Assembly: GCA_046714175.1 (NCBI GenBank)
Contig: JBKKBI010000084.1
Coordinates: forward strand, 47,007 to 111,006
Origin: UBA11373 sp046714175
GTDB lineage: Bacteria > Actinomycetota > Acidimicrobiia > Spongiisociales > UBA11373
Length of the DNA: 64,000 nucleotides
Reading direction: 5' to 3'
Shown: piece by piece, positions 37,741 to 45,227 of the stretch
How the letters are laid out: each line of letters opens with the position of its first letter
Numbering within the stretch: the first letter of the stretch is position 1
Translations under genes and position numbers: made by a program
The notes under the pieces: model-generated
What the model was told of the DNA's origin: nothing
Database searches by the model: none
What the model saw: the letters and a program-made list of their open reading frames with translations, nothing else

Positions 37741-38439
37741 CTACCCAAGATCGCGGATGACGCGGCGCACGTCGGCCAACACCGCGTCGAGCATCTCTTC
37801 CGTGAGTTTGCCCGTGAAGGTGTTCTGCTGGCTGGGGTGATAGCTGGCGATCACCACCGGTGGCGCCGGTGCGCCCGGTCGGGGCCCGGGTTCGGCTACC
37901 GCGCCGTGAGCGAACCGGGGACGGGGGCGCGGCATCAGGAACCCGGCAGCGGTGTAGAACCGGAGGATTGTCTCCCAGGCGAGTCCACCGAGGCACAGCA
38001 CCACTCGGACCCGCGGCAGCAGTGCGATCTCTTCCTCGAGCCAATGCCGGCACTCGGCTCGCTCCGCGGTGGTCGGTTGGTTGGCGGGCGGAGCGCAGCG
38101 CACCGCGGCGGTGATCCAGCAGTCGCGCAGCTGCATCCCGTCATCGCGGTGGGTCGAGACCGGGCGAGTGGCGAATCCGGCCCGGTGCAGAGCCCGAAAC
38201 AGCCAGTCCCCCGACCGATCGCCGGTGAACATGCGCCCGGTCCGGTTGGCGCCGTGGGCGGCGGGCGCCAGACCAACCACGAGGAGACGAGCGGCAGGGT
38301 CGCCAAAACCCGGCACCGGACGCCCCCAATACTCCTCGGTGGTCCACGGCGGGCGGCGATCGCGGGCGACCTGCTCCCGCCAGGCGACCAGGCGCGGGCA
38401 GGCGCGACACGCCACGATCCGGTCCCGCAGATCTTCCAC
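37741..38439 (-). CDS. Family 5 uracil-DNA glycosylase (UDGb-like)
   Basis: 232 aa. Motif A GLAPAAHGANRTGRMFTGDRSG at 56-77 (in outline) and motif B SYHPSQQNTFTGKL match type-b/family 5 uracil-DNA glycosylases, which carry no Asp/Asn in motif A. Cys11 and Cys14 with two later cysteines would hold the [4Fe-4S] cluster. Removes uracil and deaminated bases. TAGGGT lies exactly 6 bases before the GTG, so the message is probably leaderless. It is divergent from the sigma factor gene. Confidence 0.9.
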   Translation of the reverse strand: MEDLRDRIVACRACPRLVAWREQVARDRRPPWTTEEYWGRPVPGFGDPAARLLVVGLAPAAHGANRTGRMFTGDRSGDWLFRALHRAGFATRPVSTHRDDGMQLRDCWITAAVRCAPPANQPTTAERAECRHWLEEEIALLPRVRVVLCLGGLAWETILRFYTAAGFLMPRPRPRFAHGAVAEPGPRPGAPAPPVVIASYHPSQQNTFTGKLTEEMLDAVLADVRRVIRDLG

Positions 38440-38445
38440 TCGGTC

Positions 38446-38451
38446 ACCCTA
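38446..38451 (-). promoter_or_regulatory. Leaderless-type -10 (TAGGGT) for UDG gene
   Basis: Minus-strand TAGGGT 6 bases before the GTG at 38439; no ribosome-binding site. Confidence 0.45.
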
Positions 38452-38479
38452 GGGTTGGGGACAAGTCCGGGGATTCGCC

Positions 38480-38578
38480 TGTGAACAACTCTCCGGGAAC
38501 CTGCAGGCGGAGCCCCCGCGGGGCCTGCGCGGCGTGGCTGCGGAGGTTCCCACCTACCTGTCCACAGGCCCCTGTGGA
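38480..38578. promoter_or_regulatory. DnaA-box-like sites and inverted repeat upstream of sigma factor gene
   Basis: CTGTCCACA at 38558-38566 matches actinobacterial DnaA-box variants. A perfect 8-bp inverted repeat with a 2-base spacer, TCCACAGG at 38561-38568 and CCTGTGGA at 38571-38578, overlaps it, so the box is mirrored. A third site TTGTTCACA (minus strand, 38480-38488) differs from TTGTCCACA by one base. It lies in the divergent UDG/sigma gap. Function is inferred only from sequence. Confidence 0.4.
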
Positions 38579-38648
38579 TTGCGGTTGCGGCCCCTTCGCC
38601 CCCGGTGATACCGTTGCCGCCGCCCGACCTGCTCGGAAAGGATGCTCT

Positions 38649-39581
38649 TTGGCCCGGAGGCTGCGAGAAGCCGCTCACCCATCCGACGGCATCGGGATGT
38701 ACCTGGAGTCGGTGGCGGCTCACGGCCTGCTGACCGCCGAGGACGAGGTGCGCCTGTCCCGAGTGATGGAGTCGGGACACAAGGCTCAGCAGGTGATCGA
38801 CGCTGGGGGCAAGATCACGCCCACCGACCGTATCCGGTTGTTTCGGGCGATTCACGCCGGGGACGAGGCCAAGGCCCAGTTCATCCGCTCCAACCTGCGT
38901 CTGGTGATCTCCATCGCCAAGCGCTACAGCGGACGCGGTCTGGATCTACTCGACCTGGTCCAGGAGGGAAACCTCGGTCTGATCCGGGCCGTGGAGAAGT
39001 TCGACTGGCGCAAGGGCTTCAAGTTCTCCACGTACGCCACGTGGTGGATCCGGCAGGCGATCACGCGCGGTCTGGGTAATCAGGGACGCACCATCCGGCT
39101 GCCGGTGCACATGGTCGATGTGGTGCGCACGGTTCAAGAGACGGTGCTCGGCCTTCAGGAGCGGTTGCATCGCCGCCCCACCATGGAGGAGATCGCCCAG
39201 GCATCGGGACTCGACAGGGAGCGGGTCGAGCTCGCTCTCACCGCTCCGAGTGACACGGTCTCCCTGGAGCGGCCCGTCGGGACCGAAGGCGACGCCGCGT
39301 TGGGGGATTTCGTCGAGGACGAGGCCGCGCTGGATCCGTTCGAGGCGGCCGCGGGCGCTTCGACCCGACATCACATCGACACCGCGATGTCGATGCTGGA
39401 GGATCAGGAGCGCCAGGTGATCCTGCGCCGCTATGGCCTCGACGGACGCACACCACGCACCCTCTCCGATGTCGGCAAGGAGTTCGAACTCACCCGCGAG
39501 CGGATTCGCCAGATCGAGGGCAGGGCGCTGGCCAAACTTCGCCACCCCTCCAGCGGCTTCGATCTGGAGACCCTGCTCTGA
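38649..39581 (+). CDS. RNA polymerase sigma-70 factor, primary/HrdB-like (group 1/2)
   Basis: 310 aa. Region 1.2 (GIGMYLESVAAHGLLTAEDEVRL), region 2 (NLRLVISIAKRYSGRGLDLLDLVQEGN to KFSTYATWWIRQAI), region 3, and region 4 with the helix-turn-helix TLSDVGKEFELTRERIRQIEGRAL are all present; region 1.1 is absent. The YATWWIRQAI and RIRQIE motifs are those of housekeeping-type sigmas, so it may be primary or a close paralogue. TTG at 38649 chosen because GGAAAGGA lies 6 bases upstream; the upstream frame is Pro/Cys-rich and unlike a sigma factor. Confidence 0.9.
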   Translation: MARRLREAAHPSDGIGMYLESVAAHGLLTAEDEVRLSRVMESGHKAQQVIDAGGKITPTDRIRLFRAIHAGDEAKAQFIRSNLRLVISIAKRYSGRGLDLLDLVQEGNLGLIRAVEKFDWRKGFKFSTYATWWIRQAITRGLGNQGRTIRLPVHMVDVVRTVQETVLGLQERLHRRPTMEEIAQASGLDRERVELALTAPSDTVSLERPVGTEGDAALGDFVEDEAALDPFEAAAGASTRHHIDTAMSMLEDQERQVILRRYGLDGRTPRTLSDVGKEFELTRERIRQIEGRALAKLRHPSSGFDLETLL

Positions 39582-39611
39582 GTCCAAGAGTCAGGGTGAT
39601 GGCCCGCACTG

Positions 39612-39632
39612 GCTTACAGCTGCCAGCTGCTA
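39612..39632. repeat. Three in-phase heptamers (GCTTACA/GCTGCCA/GCTGCTA)
   Basis: Between the sigma and nucS genes, ending on the nucS stop codon. Short but in exact 7-bp phase. Confidence 0.5.
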
Positions 39633-40295
39633 CACGTCGAACAACCGCGGGGCTCTGCCTTCCAGGCCGCGCAGTAGGTCATAATCGACCTCGACCCATC
39701 CGATGCCGCGGGCCGCGGCGAGCACGCGCGCCTGGGGGGTCACTTTCGTCGCGGCCAGGATTCCCCGCACCGGTGCCAGCGTGGCATCACGGTTCAGCCG
39801 TTCCAGGTACCGGGTGAGCTGTTCGACCCCGTCGATCTCGCCGTGCCGCTTGATTTCCACCGCCACCACTTGCCCGGACGGATCGCGGCACAGCAGGTCC
39901 ACGGGTCCCAGGTCGGTGTGATACTCCCGCTGCAGGACCTCCAGGCCCGCTTCGATGGACGCGGCCCGATCGGCGAGCAGCTCCTGGAGGTTGCGCTCCA
40001 CACCGTCCTTGGCCAGACCCGGATCGACCCCCAGGTCGTAGTCGGCGTCAGCCAACATCTCCTCGAGCACGATGACAAGGGATTCGCCCTTGGCGTTGGT
40101 CACCACCCAGCGATCCGGCCCTTGCTCGAGATGGTTGGGGGCGTTCATCCAGTTGAGCGGTTTGTACGCCCCACCGTCAGAGTGGACCGTGACACACCCA
40201 TCGGCCTTGACCATGATCAAGCGCACCGCCGACGCCAAATGCGCCGAGAGCCGCCCGGTGTATTCGACGGTGCAGCGCGCCACCACGATCCGCAT
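39630..40295 (-). CDS. nucS: Mismatch-specific endonuclease NucS/EndoMS
   Basis: 221 aa. N-terminal DNA-binding dimer domain begins MRIVVARCTVEYTGRLSAHL; C-terminal PD-(D/E)xK nuclease has Asp133 (GPVDLL), Glu147 and Lys149 (VAVEIKR). The C-terminal RLFDV resembles the sliding-clamp-binding tail of the family. In actinobacteria and archaea it replaces MutS/MutL mismatch repair by cutting both strands at mismatches. ATG at 40295 is the family start; TAGCCT lies 8 bases upstream. Confidence 0.95.
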   Translation of the reverse strand: MRIVVARCTVEYTGRLSAHLASAVRLIMVKADGCVTVHSDGGAYKPLNWMNAPNHLEQGPDRWVVTNAKGESLVIVLEEMLADADYDLGVDPGLAKDGVERNLQELLADRAASIEAGLEVLQREYHTDLGPVDLLCRDPSGQVVAVEIKRHGEIDGVEQLTRYLERLNRDATLAPVRGILAATKVTPQARVLAAARGIGWVEVDYDLLRGLEGRAPRLFDV

Positions 40296-40372
40296 GAAGC
40301 GGGAGGCTAGAAGGGCGGATGACGATTGGCCATCGGCCAGAGAGGTGGGCAATGGAAGGCGGCTGCGCAATT

Positions 40373-40393
40373 CGTCTGCGGTCTGCCGTCTCC
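40373..40393. repeat. Three in-phase heptamers (CGTCTGC/GGTCTGC/CGTCTCC)
   Basis: In the nucS-galU gap; a weaker run (GATTGGC, CATCGGC at 40324-40337) lies in the same 7-bp phase upstream. Confidence 0.5.
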
Positions 40394-40396
40394 GAC

Positions 40397-41212
40397 TCAA
40401 TCCAACAAATTCTTCAGCGTCGCGCGAAAGTCTTCGGCCAGCTCCGGCCTGGATAGCCCGACAACCACCGTGGCTTCGAGCAGACCAGCGGGGTGGCCGA
40501 CATCCAGCAGATCGTCGCCGACAATCAGACCCAGGGCGCTATTGCGGCGGGCGGCGCGGTCGATGGCATCGGTCAACTGGATCTCCCCAAGGCGGCCCGG
40601 CCGAACCGCGGCCAGGTCCCCGAAGATCTCCGCGCCGAACACGTAGCGGCCAAGCAACCCGAGATCCGAGGGAGCGGCATCTCCAGGTTTTTCAACCGCC
40701 GCTGTGACATCGACCACGTCTCCGGTGACGTTCTCACCGATCGTGACGATCCCATAACGGTCGAAGAATTGCGAGGCGACCCTGCGGAGAGCCACCGCGG
40801 GACGACCGTCGTAGAGGCGGACCAGCCGCGGAGTAAAGGCGTGCCCGGGGCGCGGAAACATGTCGGAGAGCAGGCACACGAATGGACGACCGGCTACCGC
40901 CTCCTGGGCACGCATCACGGCGTCGCCGAGACCCCGAGGTTCCGGTTGCAGCACTGTCCGGAAAGTCACCCCCTCCAGACCGGCGATGGGGGCGCCCTCG
41001 GTGAAGTGGGCGATGACCGGATCGCCAGGCCGGTCGTCGACCACGAGGATCACTTCGGTCACCCCCGAAGCGACAGCTTCCTCCACCACGTACTGGATCA
41101 CCGGCCGGTCGACCACGGGAATCAACGGCTTGGGCACCACGCGGGTGGCGGGCTGCATGCGTGACCCGACGCCGGCGCATGGGATCACGGCAACGGTGAT
41201 CGGCGCGGGCAT
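40397..41212 (-). CDS. galU: UTP-glucose-1-phosphate uridylyltransferase (GalU-like)
   Basis: 271 aa nucleotidyltransferase. N-terminal nucleotide-binding AGVGSRMQPATRVVPKPLIPVVDRPVIQYVVEEA in outline: the GxGSR...PKPL pattern is that of GalU. Also LLSDMFPRPG with the metal-binding Asp, VEKPGDAAPSDLGLLGRYVF, and LGEIQLTDAIDRAA. Makes UDP-glucose for glycan synthesis. TAGCGT sits exactly 6 bases before the ATG and a heptamer array lies just upstream of that. Confidence 0.92.
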   Translation of the reverse strand: MPAPITVAVIPCAGVGSRMQPATRVVPKPLIPVVDRPVIQYVVEEAVASGVTEVILVVDDRPGDPVIAHFTEGAPIAGLEGVTFRTVLQPEPRGLGDAVMRAQEAVAGRPFVCLLSDMFPRPGHAFTPRLVRLYDGRPAVALRRVASQFFDRYGIVTIGENVTGDVVDVTAAVEKPGDAAPSDLGLLGRYVFGAEIFGDLAAVRPGRLGEIQLTDAIDRAARRNSALGLIVGDDLLDVGHPAGLLEATVVVGLSRPELAEDFRATLKNLLD

Positions 41213-41218
41213 GGAAAT

Positions 41219-41224
41219 ACGCTA
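41219..41224 (-). promoter_or_regulatory. Leaderless-type -10 (TAGCGT) for galU
   Basis: Minus-strand TAGCGT 6 bases before the ATG at 41212; no ribosome-binding site. Confidence 0.45.
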
Positions 41225-41235
41225 CCGCGGCGCCC

Positions 41236-41298
41236 TGCCCATTGCCCGTTACCCGGGCCGACCGCCCATCGTCCCTGGCACATGGCCAATGGCCGCTC
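41236..41298. repeat. Nine degenerate in-phase heptamers between galU and DinB genes
   Basis: TGCCCAT, TGCCCGT and TACCCGG are clear; six more diverged units follow in the same 7-bp register, among them GCACATG and GCCAATG. It occupies most of the galU upstream region, where the -35 would lie, and reaches the DinB stop codon. Confidence 0.65.
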
Positions 41299-41779
41299 AG
41301 ATCACGTTGTCACTTTTCCCTGACATCTGTCGCACCACGTCGGTCTGTCCGGTGTGATACGTGTCGTGGAAGTAGCCGAACATCACCTGGGCGCCCCGGG
41401 GGGCGGTGCGCCCCTCTCCGGAGGGCAGCTCGGCGGCCATCGAGGCATCGTCGGCCGCGGCCAGGGCGGCCTCGAGGCGCTTCTCGGTGCGGTCCAGCGC
41501 GGCGAGAAGGTCGGCCAGGGCGAGTACCCCGGGACCATCGCCGGTGATCGGTTCACTCTCGCGGCGGTAGCGCTCGGCTCGCGGCCCCAGAACAGGTTCG
41601 CCACCCAGGACACCGAGGATGTCGTCCCGGGTTGCCACGATGTGGCCCACCACCCAGTTGAAGCAGTTGGTGTTGTAACCAGATTGGCGGAGGGCATCCT
41701 CCTCGGTGAGCCCGGCGGCGTGGGCGATGATCAGCCGCTGGTTGCGGCGAAACCCTCGCGCCAAGAGATCGGGGAGCAC
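41297..41779 (-). CDS. DinB-family protein
   Basis: 160 aa four-helix bundle of the DinB/YfiT-like type. Three histidines at the family metal positions: His46 (NWVVGHIVATRDD), His138 and His142 (FHDTYHTGQTD). Members include thiol-dependent S-transferases and many proteins of unknown activity; the cofactor thiol cannot be told here. TAGTCT lies 6 bases before the GTG start. Confidence 0.85.
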   Translation of the reverse strand: MLPDLLARGFRRNQRLIIAHAAGLTEEDALRQSGYNTNCFNWVVGHIVATRDDILGVLGGEPVLGPRAERYRRESEPITGDGPGVLALADLLAALDRTEKRLEAALAAADDASMAAELPSGEGRTAPRGAQVMFGYFHDTYHTGQTDVVRQMSGKSDNVI

Positions 41780-41884
41780 AAACCGAGACTAATCGCCGAA
41801 CTCGAACGACACGGCCCCGCCACCACGAACTCGAAAGTAGGTTCGACTCCGACTGACTGCTGACCGCGTGGGGTGGTTCGGCCT

Positions 41885-43288
41885 TCAGCCGACCGAACCC
41901 TCCATCTGCAACTCGATCAACCGATTGAGCTCAACCGCGTACTCCATGGGGAGCTCTTTCACTATCGGCTCGATGAAGCCGGCGACGATCATGGCGGTGG
42001 CCTGTTGGTCGGTGAGACCGCGGCTCATCAGATAGAACAACTGGTCGTCGCCGACCTTGGACACCGTCGCCTCGTGCGCGATCTGGGCGTCGGCCTCTTC
42101 GATCTCCATGTAGGGATAGGTGTCGGAGCGGCTCTTGTCGTCGAGGATCAAGGCATCACAACGCACGAACGACTTGACCTCCTCGGCTCCGCTCTCCACC
42201 CGAACCAGGCCGCGGTAGCCACCGCGTCCTCCGTCCTTGGAAATCGACTTGGAGGTGATCAGGGACGTGGTGCGCGGGGCGGCGTGAACGATCTTGGCCC
42301 CGGCATCGAGATGCTGGCCCTTGCCGGCAAACGCGATCGAAAGCACCTCGCCATGCGCCCCCTCTTCCATGAGCCATACCGCCGGATACTTCATCGTGAG
42401 CTTGGAGCCGAGGTTGCCGTCGATCCACTCCATGGTGGCGTTGCGATAAGCCGCGGCACGCTTGGTGACGAGGTTATAGACGTTGTTCGACCAGTTCTGA
42501 ATCGTCGTGTAGCGGCAACGACCGCCCGCCTTGACCACGATCTCGACCACCGCAGAGTGCAGCGAGTCGCTGGAATAGGTCGGGGCTGAGCACCCTTCGA
42601 CGTAGTGGCAGAAGGCCCCTTCATCGACGATGATCAGCGTGCGCTCGAATTGCCCCATGTTCTCGGCGTTGATCCGGAAGTAAGCCTGCAGGGGCTGATC
42701 GACGTGGACTCCAGGCGGCACGTAGATGAACGATCCGCCCGACCAGACCGCCGAGTTGAGGGCGGCAAACTTGTTGTCGTTCGGAGGAATGATCGTTCCG
42801 AAGTATTGACGCACCAAGTCGGGGTACTCACGGACCGCGGTGTCCATGTCGCAGAACAAGACGCCAAGTTCGGCGAGGTCCTCGCGGTTGCGGTGGTAGA
42901 CCACCTCCGACTCGTACTGGGCGGTGACGCCCGCAAGGTACTTGCGTTCCGCCTCCGGGATTCCCAGCTTCTCGTAAGTGTTCTTGATCGACTCCGGGAC
43001 CATGTCCCAGTCCTTTACCTGCCCCGCGGTCGGCTTGATGTAGTAGTAGATGTCGTCGAAGTCGATGTCGACCAGCGATCCGCCCCCGCCCCACAGAGGG
43101 ATCGGCTTGCGGAGAAAGCGCTGATACGACTTGAGTCGGAAGGCGAGCATCCACTCGGGCTCGCCCTTCATCGCCGACATCTCGCGGATGATCGACTCGT
43201 TGAGCCCCTTCTTGGGCTTGAAAACGTAATCCTCGACGTCGGACCACCCCAGCTGGTATTTCCCGATGTCGATGTCGACCTTGGTCAT
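41885..43288 (-). CDS. sufB: SufB Fe-S scaffold subunit
   Basis: 467 aa, beta-helix scaffold of SufBCD. Conserved N-terminus MTKVDIDIGKYQLGWSDVEDYVFKPKKGLNE; C-terminal core has RCDALILDDKSRSDTYPYMEIEEADAQIAHEATVSKVGDDQLFYLMSRGL in outline, including the catalytic Cys and the Glu of HEAT. GGAGAAGC precedes the ATG. It is a single-gene unit, separated from sufD by five genes, whereas sufB and sufD are usually adjacent. Its 5' leader contains a long hairpin (43364-43413). Confidence 0.95.
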   Translation of the reverse strand: MTKVDIDIGKYQLGWSDVEDYVFKPKKGLNESIIREMSAMKGEPEWMLAFRLKSYQRFLRKPIPLWGGGGSLVDIDFDDIYYYIKPTAGQVKDWDMVPESIKNTYEKLGIPEAERKYLAGVTAQYESEVVYHRNREDLAELGVLFCDMDTAVREYPDLVRQYFGTIIPPNDNKFAALNSAVWSGGSFIYVPPGVHVDQPLQAYFRINAENMGQFERTLIIVDEGAFCHYVEGCSAPTYSSDSLHSAVVEIVVKAGGRCRYTTIQNWSNNVYNLVTKRAAAYRNATMEWIDGNLGSKLTMKYPAVWLMEEGAHGEVLSIAFAGKGQHLDAGAKIVHAAPRTTSLITSKSISKDGGRGGYRGLVRVESGAEEVKSFVRCDALILDDKSRSDTYPYMEIEEADAQIAHEATVSKVGDDQLFYLMSRGLTDQQATAMIVAGFIEPIVKELPMEYAVELNRLIELQMEGSVG

Positions 43289-43363
43289 GCTTCTCCGTGG
43301 CTGATGAAGTGATTGTGCCATCACCCGGCGAAGACACAAGACGAGAGGTGGAGAGAAGCGGCT

Positions 43364-43413
43364 GCGCCGGCACGGAGCTGGGGAGTGGGGGAAGACCGAT
43401 CCGTGTCCGGCGC
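43364..43413. promoter_or_regulatory. Long hairpin in the sufB leader
   Basis: GCGCCGGCACGGA (43364-43376) pairs with TCCGTGTCCGGCGC (43400-43413): 13 base pairs with one bulged base and a 23-base loop. It is 75 bases upstream of the sufB start on the minus strand and could act as an attenuator, terminator or regulator target. Confidence 0.45.
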
Positions 43414-43717
43414 CAACCGCTCTCGGCTATTACAACACCTTCCCCGCGTTATGTATGCCTTGTTGGGGCTCAGCTCGTGGAACCGTTGATTTCATTGCGT
43501 TTGTGGGGCTGTGGGCTCCGTGCGCCGAGCAGAGCGGTTTTTGCTTGGGGCCACCCTTCGGGGCCATTTCGCGCCGCCGCGGTCGCCCCGTTTCTCCGCC
43601 CGCAGGAGGGAGTTCGCCCGAAGGGGTGGGGGGTGCTCCGGGTCGAGCGACGGCCCGACCCGAGGCAACACGGCGGCTAGCAACCACCGGCGAGGTGCTT
43701 TTGCACTGGACCGATCG

Positions 43718-43750
43718 CACTGCTGTGTTTGACCACGATGCACAGCAGTG
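43718..43750 (+). promoter_or_regulatory. Perfect 10-bp inverted repeat in the infA leader
   Basis: CACTGCTGTG (43718-43727) and CACAGCAGTG (43741-43750) with a 13-base loop, 48 bases before the infA start. As RNA it forms a strong hairpin; as DNA it could be an operator. Confidence 0.5.
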
Positions 43751-43798
43751 GGAAAGTGTCATCACTGGGCGGAACGCCGCCCGCGATCTGGAGATACC

Positions 43799-44026
43799 TT
43801 GACCAAGCAAGACGACGTAGTACGCGTGCAGGGAACCGTTCTCGAGACGCTCCCCAACGCCATGTTCAAGGTGGAGATCGAGGGGGGTCTCGAGGTGCTG
43901 GCTCGCGCCTCGGGCAAGATGCGCCGGGGCCGCTACATCCGCATCCTTCCCGGCGACAAGGTCGACCTCGACCTTTCGGTCTACGACCCGAGCCGGGGCC
44001 GCATCGTGTGGCGTTACAAGACGTAG
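43799..44026 (+). CDS. infA: Translation initiation factor IF-1
   Basis: 75 aa, normal IF-1 size, single OB fold: VQGTVLETLPNAMFKVEIEGG, RASGKMRRGRYIRILPGDKVDLDLSVYDPSRGRIVWRYK. Binds the ribosomal A site during initiation. TTG start at 43799 chosen for the TGGAG 5 bases upstream and the family N-terminus; the ATG at 43748 would add 17 unrelated residues. Here infA stands alone, not inside the ribosomal-protein operon beside rpmJ and rpsM as in most bacteria. Confidence 0.95.
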   Translation: MTKQDDVVRVQGTVLETLPNAMFKVEIEGGLEVLARASGKMRRGRYIRILPGDKVDLDLSVYDPSRGRIVWRYKT

Positions 44027-44089
44027 CGCGCACTCGTCCGCCTACACCGCGTATCTGGCCTTCGCTGTGGGCTATTGGGTTCCCCGGGA

Positions 44090-45145
44090 TCAGACCTCCT
44101 GGAACAGGAACGGCCGCAACACGTGGAGCCGCTCCCCGACCTCGCCATGCAGATACCACAGGGTGGCAGCGACCGACGACAGCAGAGCGTTGCCGTCTTG
44201 AGGGGTGAAGCAGAACCCCACCAGCTCGGTCCCGTTGCGCACCGCCAGGGTCTCCACCGGTACCACCGTCTGGCTGAGGATCCGGCCGTAGTAGCCGTGG
44301 TCGCGTCCAAATGAAAAGACCTGATTCGCCGAACGCTTGTGGGTGAGCGCCACCCGGGGATTGGCGGCGAGCATCTCGATGGCGCTCTTGGCGGTGATTT
44401 CCCGGTCCAGCTCCAGGCTGAAGTGCAGGGCGTGCATGTACTGGGTGTTGATCTTGACCGAGGAAGAGAACACCGGCAGGTCATAACCCAAGGTCTCAAA
44501 CAGCTGGTGGGCGTCGCGGGCGTGGTGGGTGCCGAATCGGGGATCGTCGTGGCGCCCGACAGTCGGGCTGGGGATGAAGGAGCTGTCCTGGCTGATGTCG
44601 TTCGAGCGGCGCAAGCAGACGAACCGTCCGCTCTCGAGATGCGACGTCCCGTCGGCAGCCATGGCCAGCGTTTTGATCAACACCGAGATGTTGTGGGTGT
44701 TGCAGGAAACGACGTGGATGAATCGGTCCGTCTCGGCGTCCAAAGCCTCGTCGTTGATGCCCCGGGCATACATCTTCCCAAAACCGAACTCAGAACCCTG
44801 GGCGAGAAATCCGCGTGGGCCTCGCGCCTTGTCGTAGTGCTCCACCTTGTTGGCGTTGCCTGCCGGGGTGCAGTCGATGACGACGGTGGCCCGCTCGATC
44901 GCCTCCGTCGTCTCCAGCTTCGGTTCATGACCGATCTCCTCGAAGGAGGCCTGGCGGTCCTCGTCCACGGCGAGAACCGCCCCCCGGCGTACGAGGTCCT
45001 TCACCTTGGCTCGCTCCTCGACCATCGGAGTGCGCTTGTGGAAAGTGACCTCGTCGATGCCGAAGTGCGATGCGTAATCGGCGAGGAGGCCGATCAACGG
45101 CTCCCCGATCGTGCCGGTACCGACCACGTGGACGATGTTGGACAT
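44090..45145 (-). CDS. Type II (archaeal-type) glyceraldehyde-3-phosphate dehydrogenase-like protein
   Basis: 351 aa. Rossmann start IVHVVGTGTIGEPL; VVIDCTPAGNANKVEHY at 88-104 and catalytic-type Cys148 in VVSCNTHNISVLIKTL match archaeal GAPDH (VIDCTP, VSCNTT). A C-terminal PRVALTHKRSANQVFSFGRDHGYYGR and HGEVGERL region also aligns in outline. Not the common bacterial GapA, whose SCTTN motif is missing. Probably oxidises glyceraldehyde-3-phosphate, but the short identity leaves another aldehyde possible. ATG 45145 has GGAGG about 10 bases upstream. Divergent from the alcohol dehydrogenase gene. Confidence 0.75.
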   Translation of the reverse strand: MSNIVHVVGTGTIGEPLIGLLADYASHFGIDEVTFHKRTPMVEERAKVKDLVRRGAVLAVDEDRQASFEEIGHEPKLETTEAIERATVVIDCTPAGNANKVEHYDKARGPRGFLAQGSEFGFGKMYARGINDEALDAETDRFIHVVSCNTHNISVLIKTLAMAADGTSHLESGRFVCLRRSNDISQDSSFIPSPTVGRHDDPRFGTHHARDAHQLFETLGYDLPVFSSSVKINTQYMHALHFSLELDREITAKSAIEMLAANPRVALTHKRSANQVFSFGRDHGYYGRILSQTVVPVETLAVRNGTELVGFCFTPQDGNALLSSVAATLWYLHGEVGERLHVLRPFLFQEV

Positions 45146-45227
45146 CCGCTCTGTTCCCTCCCTGGGCGCGCGAATGGTATCGCCTCGGCGCCACCCCGGC
45201 ACCCGACCGATCTGGGAGACTCCCGAG

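Larger units (their letters stand above)
43289..43798. other. 510-base divergent intergenic region between sufB and infA, rich in self-complementarity
   Basis: The only gene-free stretch over 300 bases. Open frames here are short and unlike any family. Complementary segments include CCACCCTTCGGG (43551) with CCCGAAGGGGTGG (43617, one bulged G), CCGAGCA (43525) with TGCTTGG (43542), and CGGGTCG (43639) with CGACCCG (43656). It may hold a structured RNA or long leaders; I find no RNase P, tmRNA, SRP or tRNA signature. Confidence 0.4.

Noticed and set aside
41838..41858. GGTTCGACTCC resembling a tRNA T-loop
   Set aside because: The flanking bases do not form a T-stem and no acceptor, D or anticodon arms are present upstream.
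43430..43810. Overlapping open frames of 83-126 codons on both strands between sufB and infA
   Set aside because: No ribosome-binding sites or family resemblance, and the frames compete over a self-complementary stretch better explained as non-coding.
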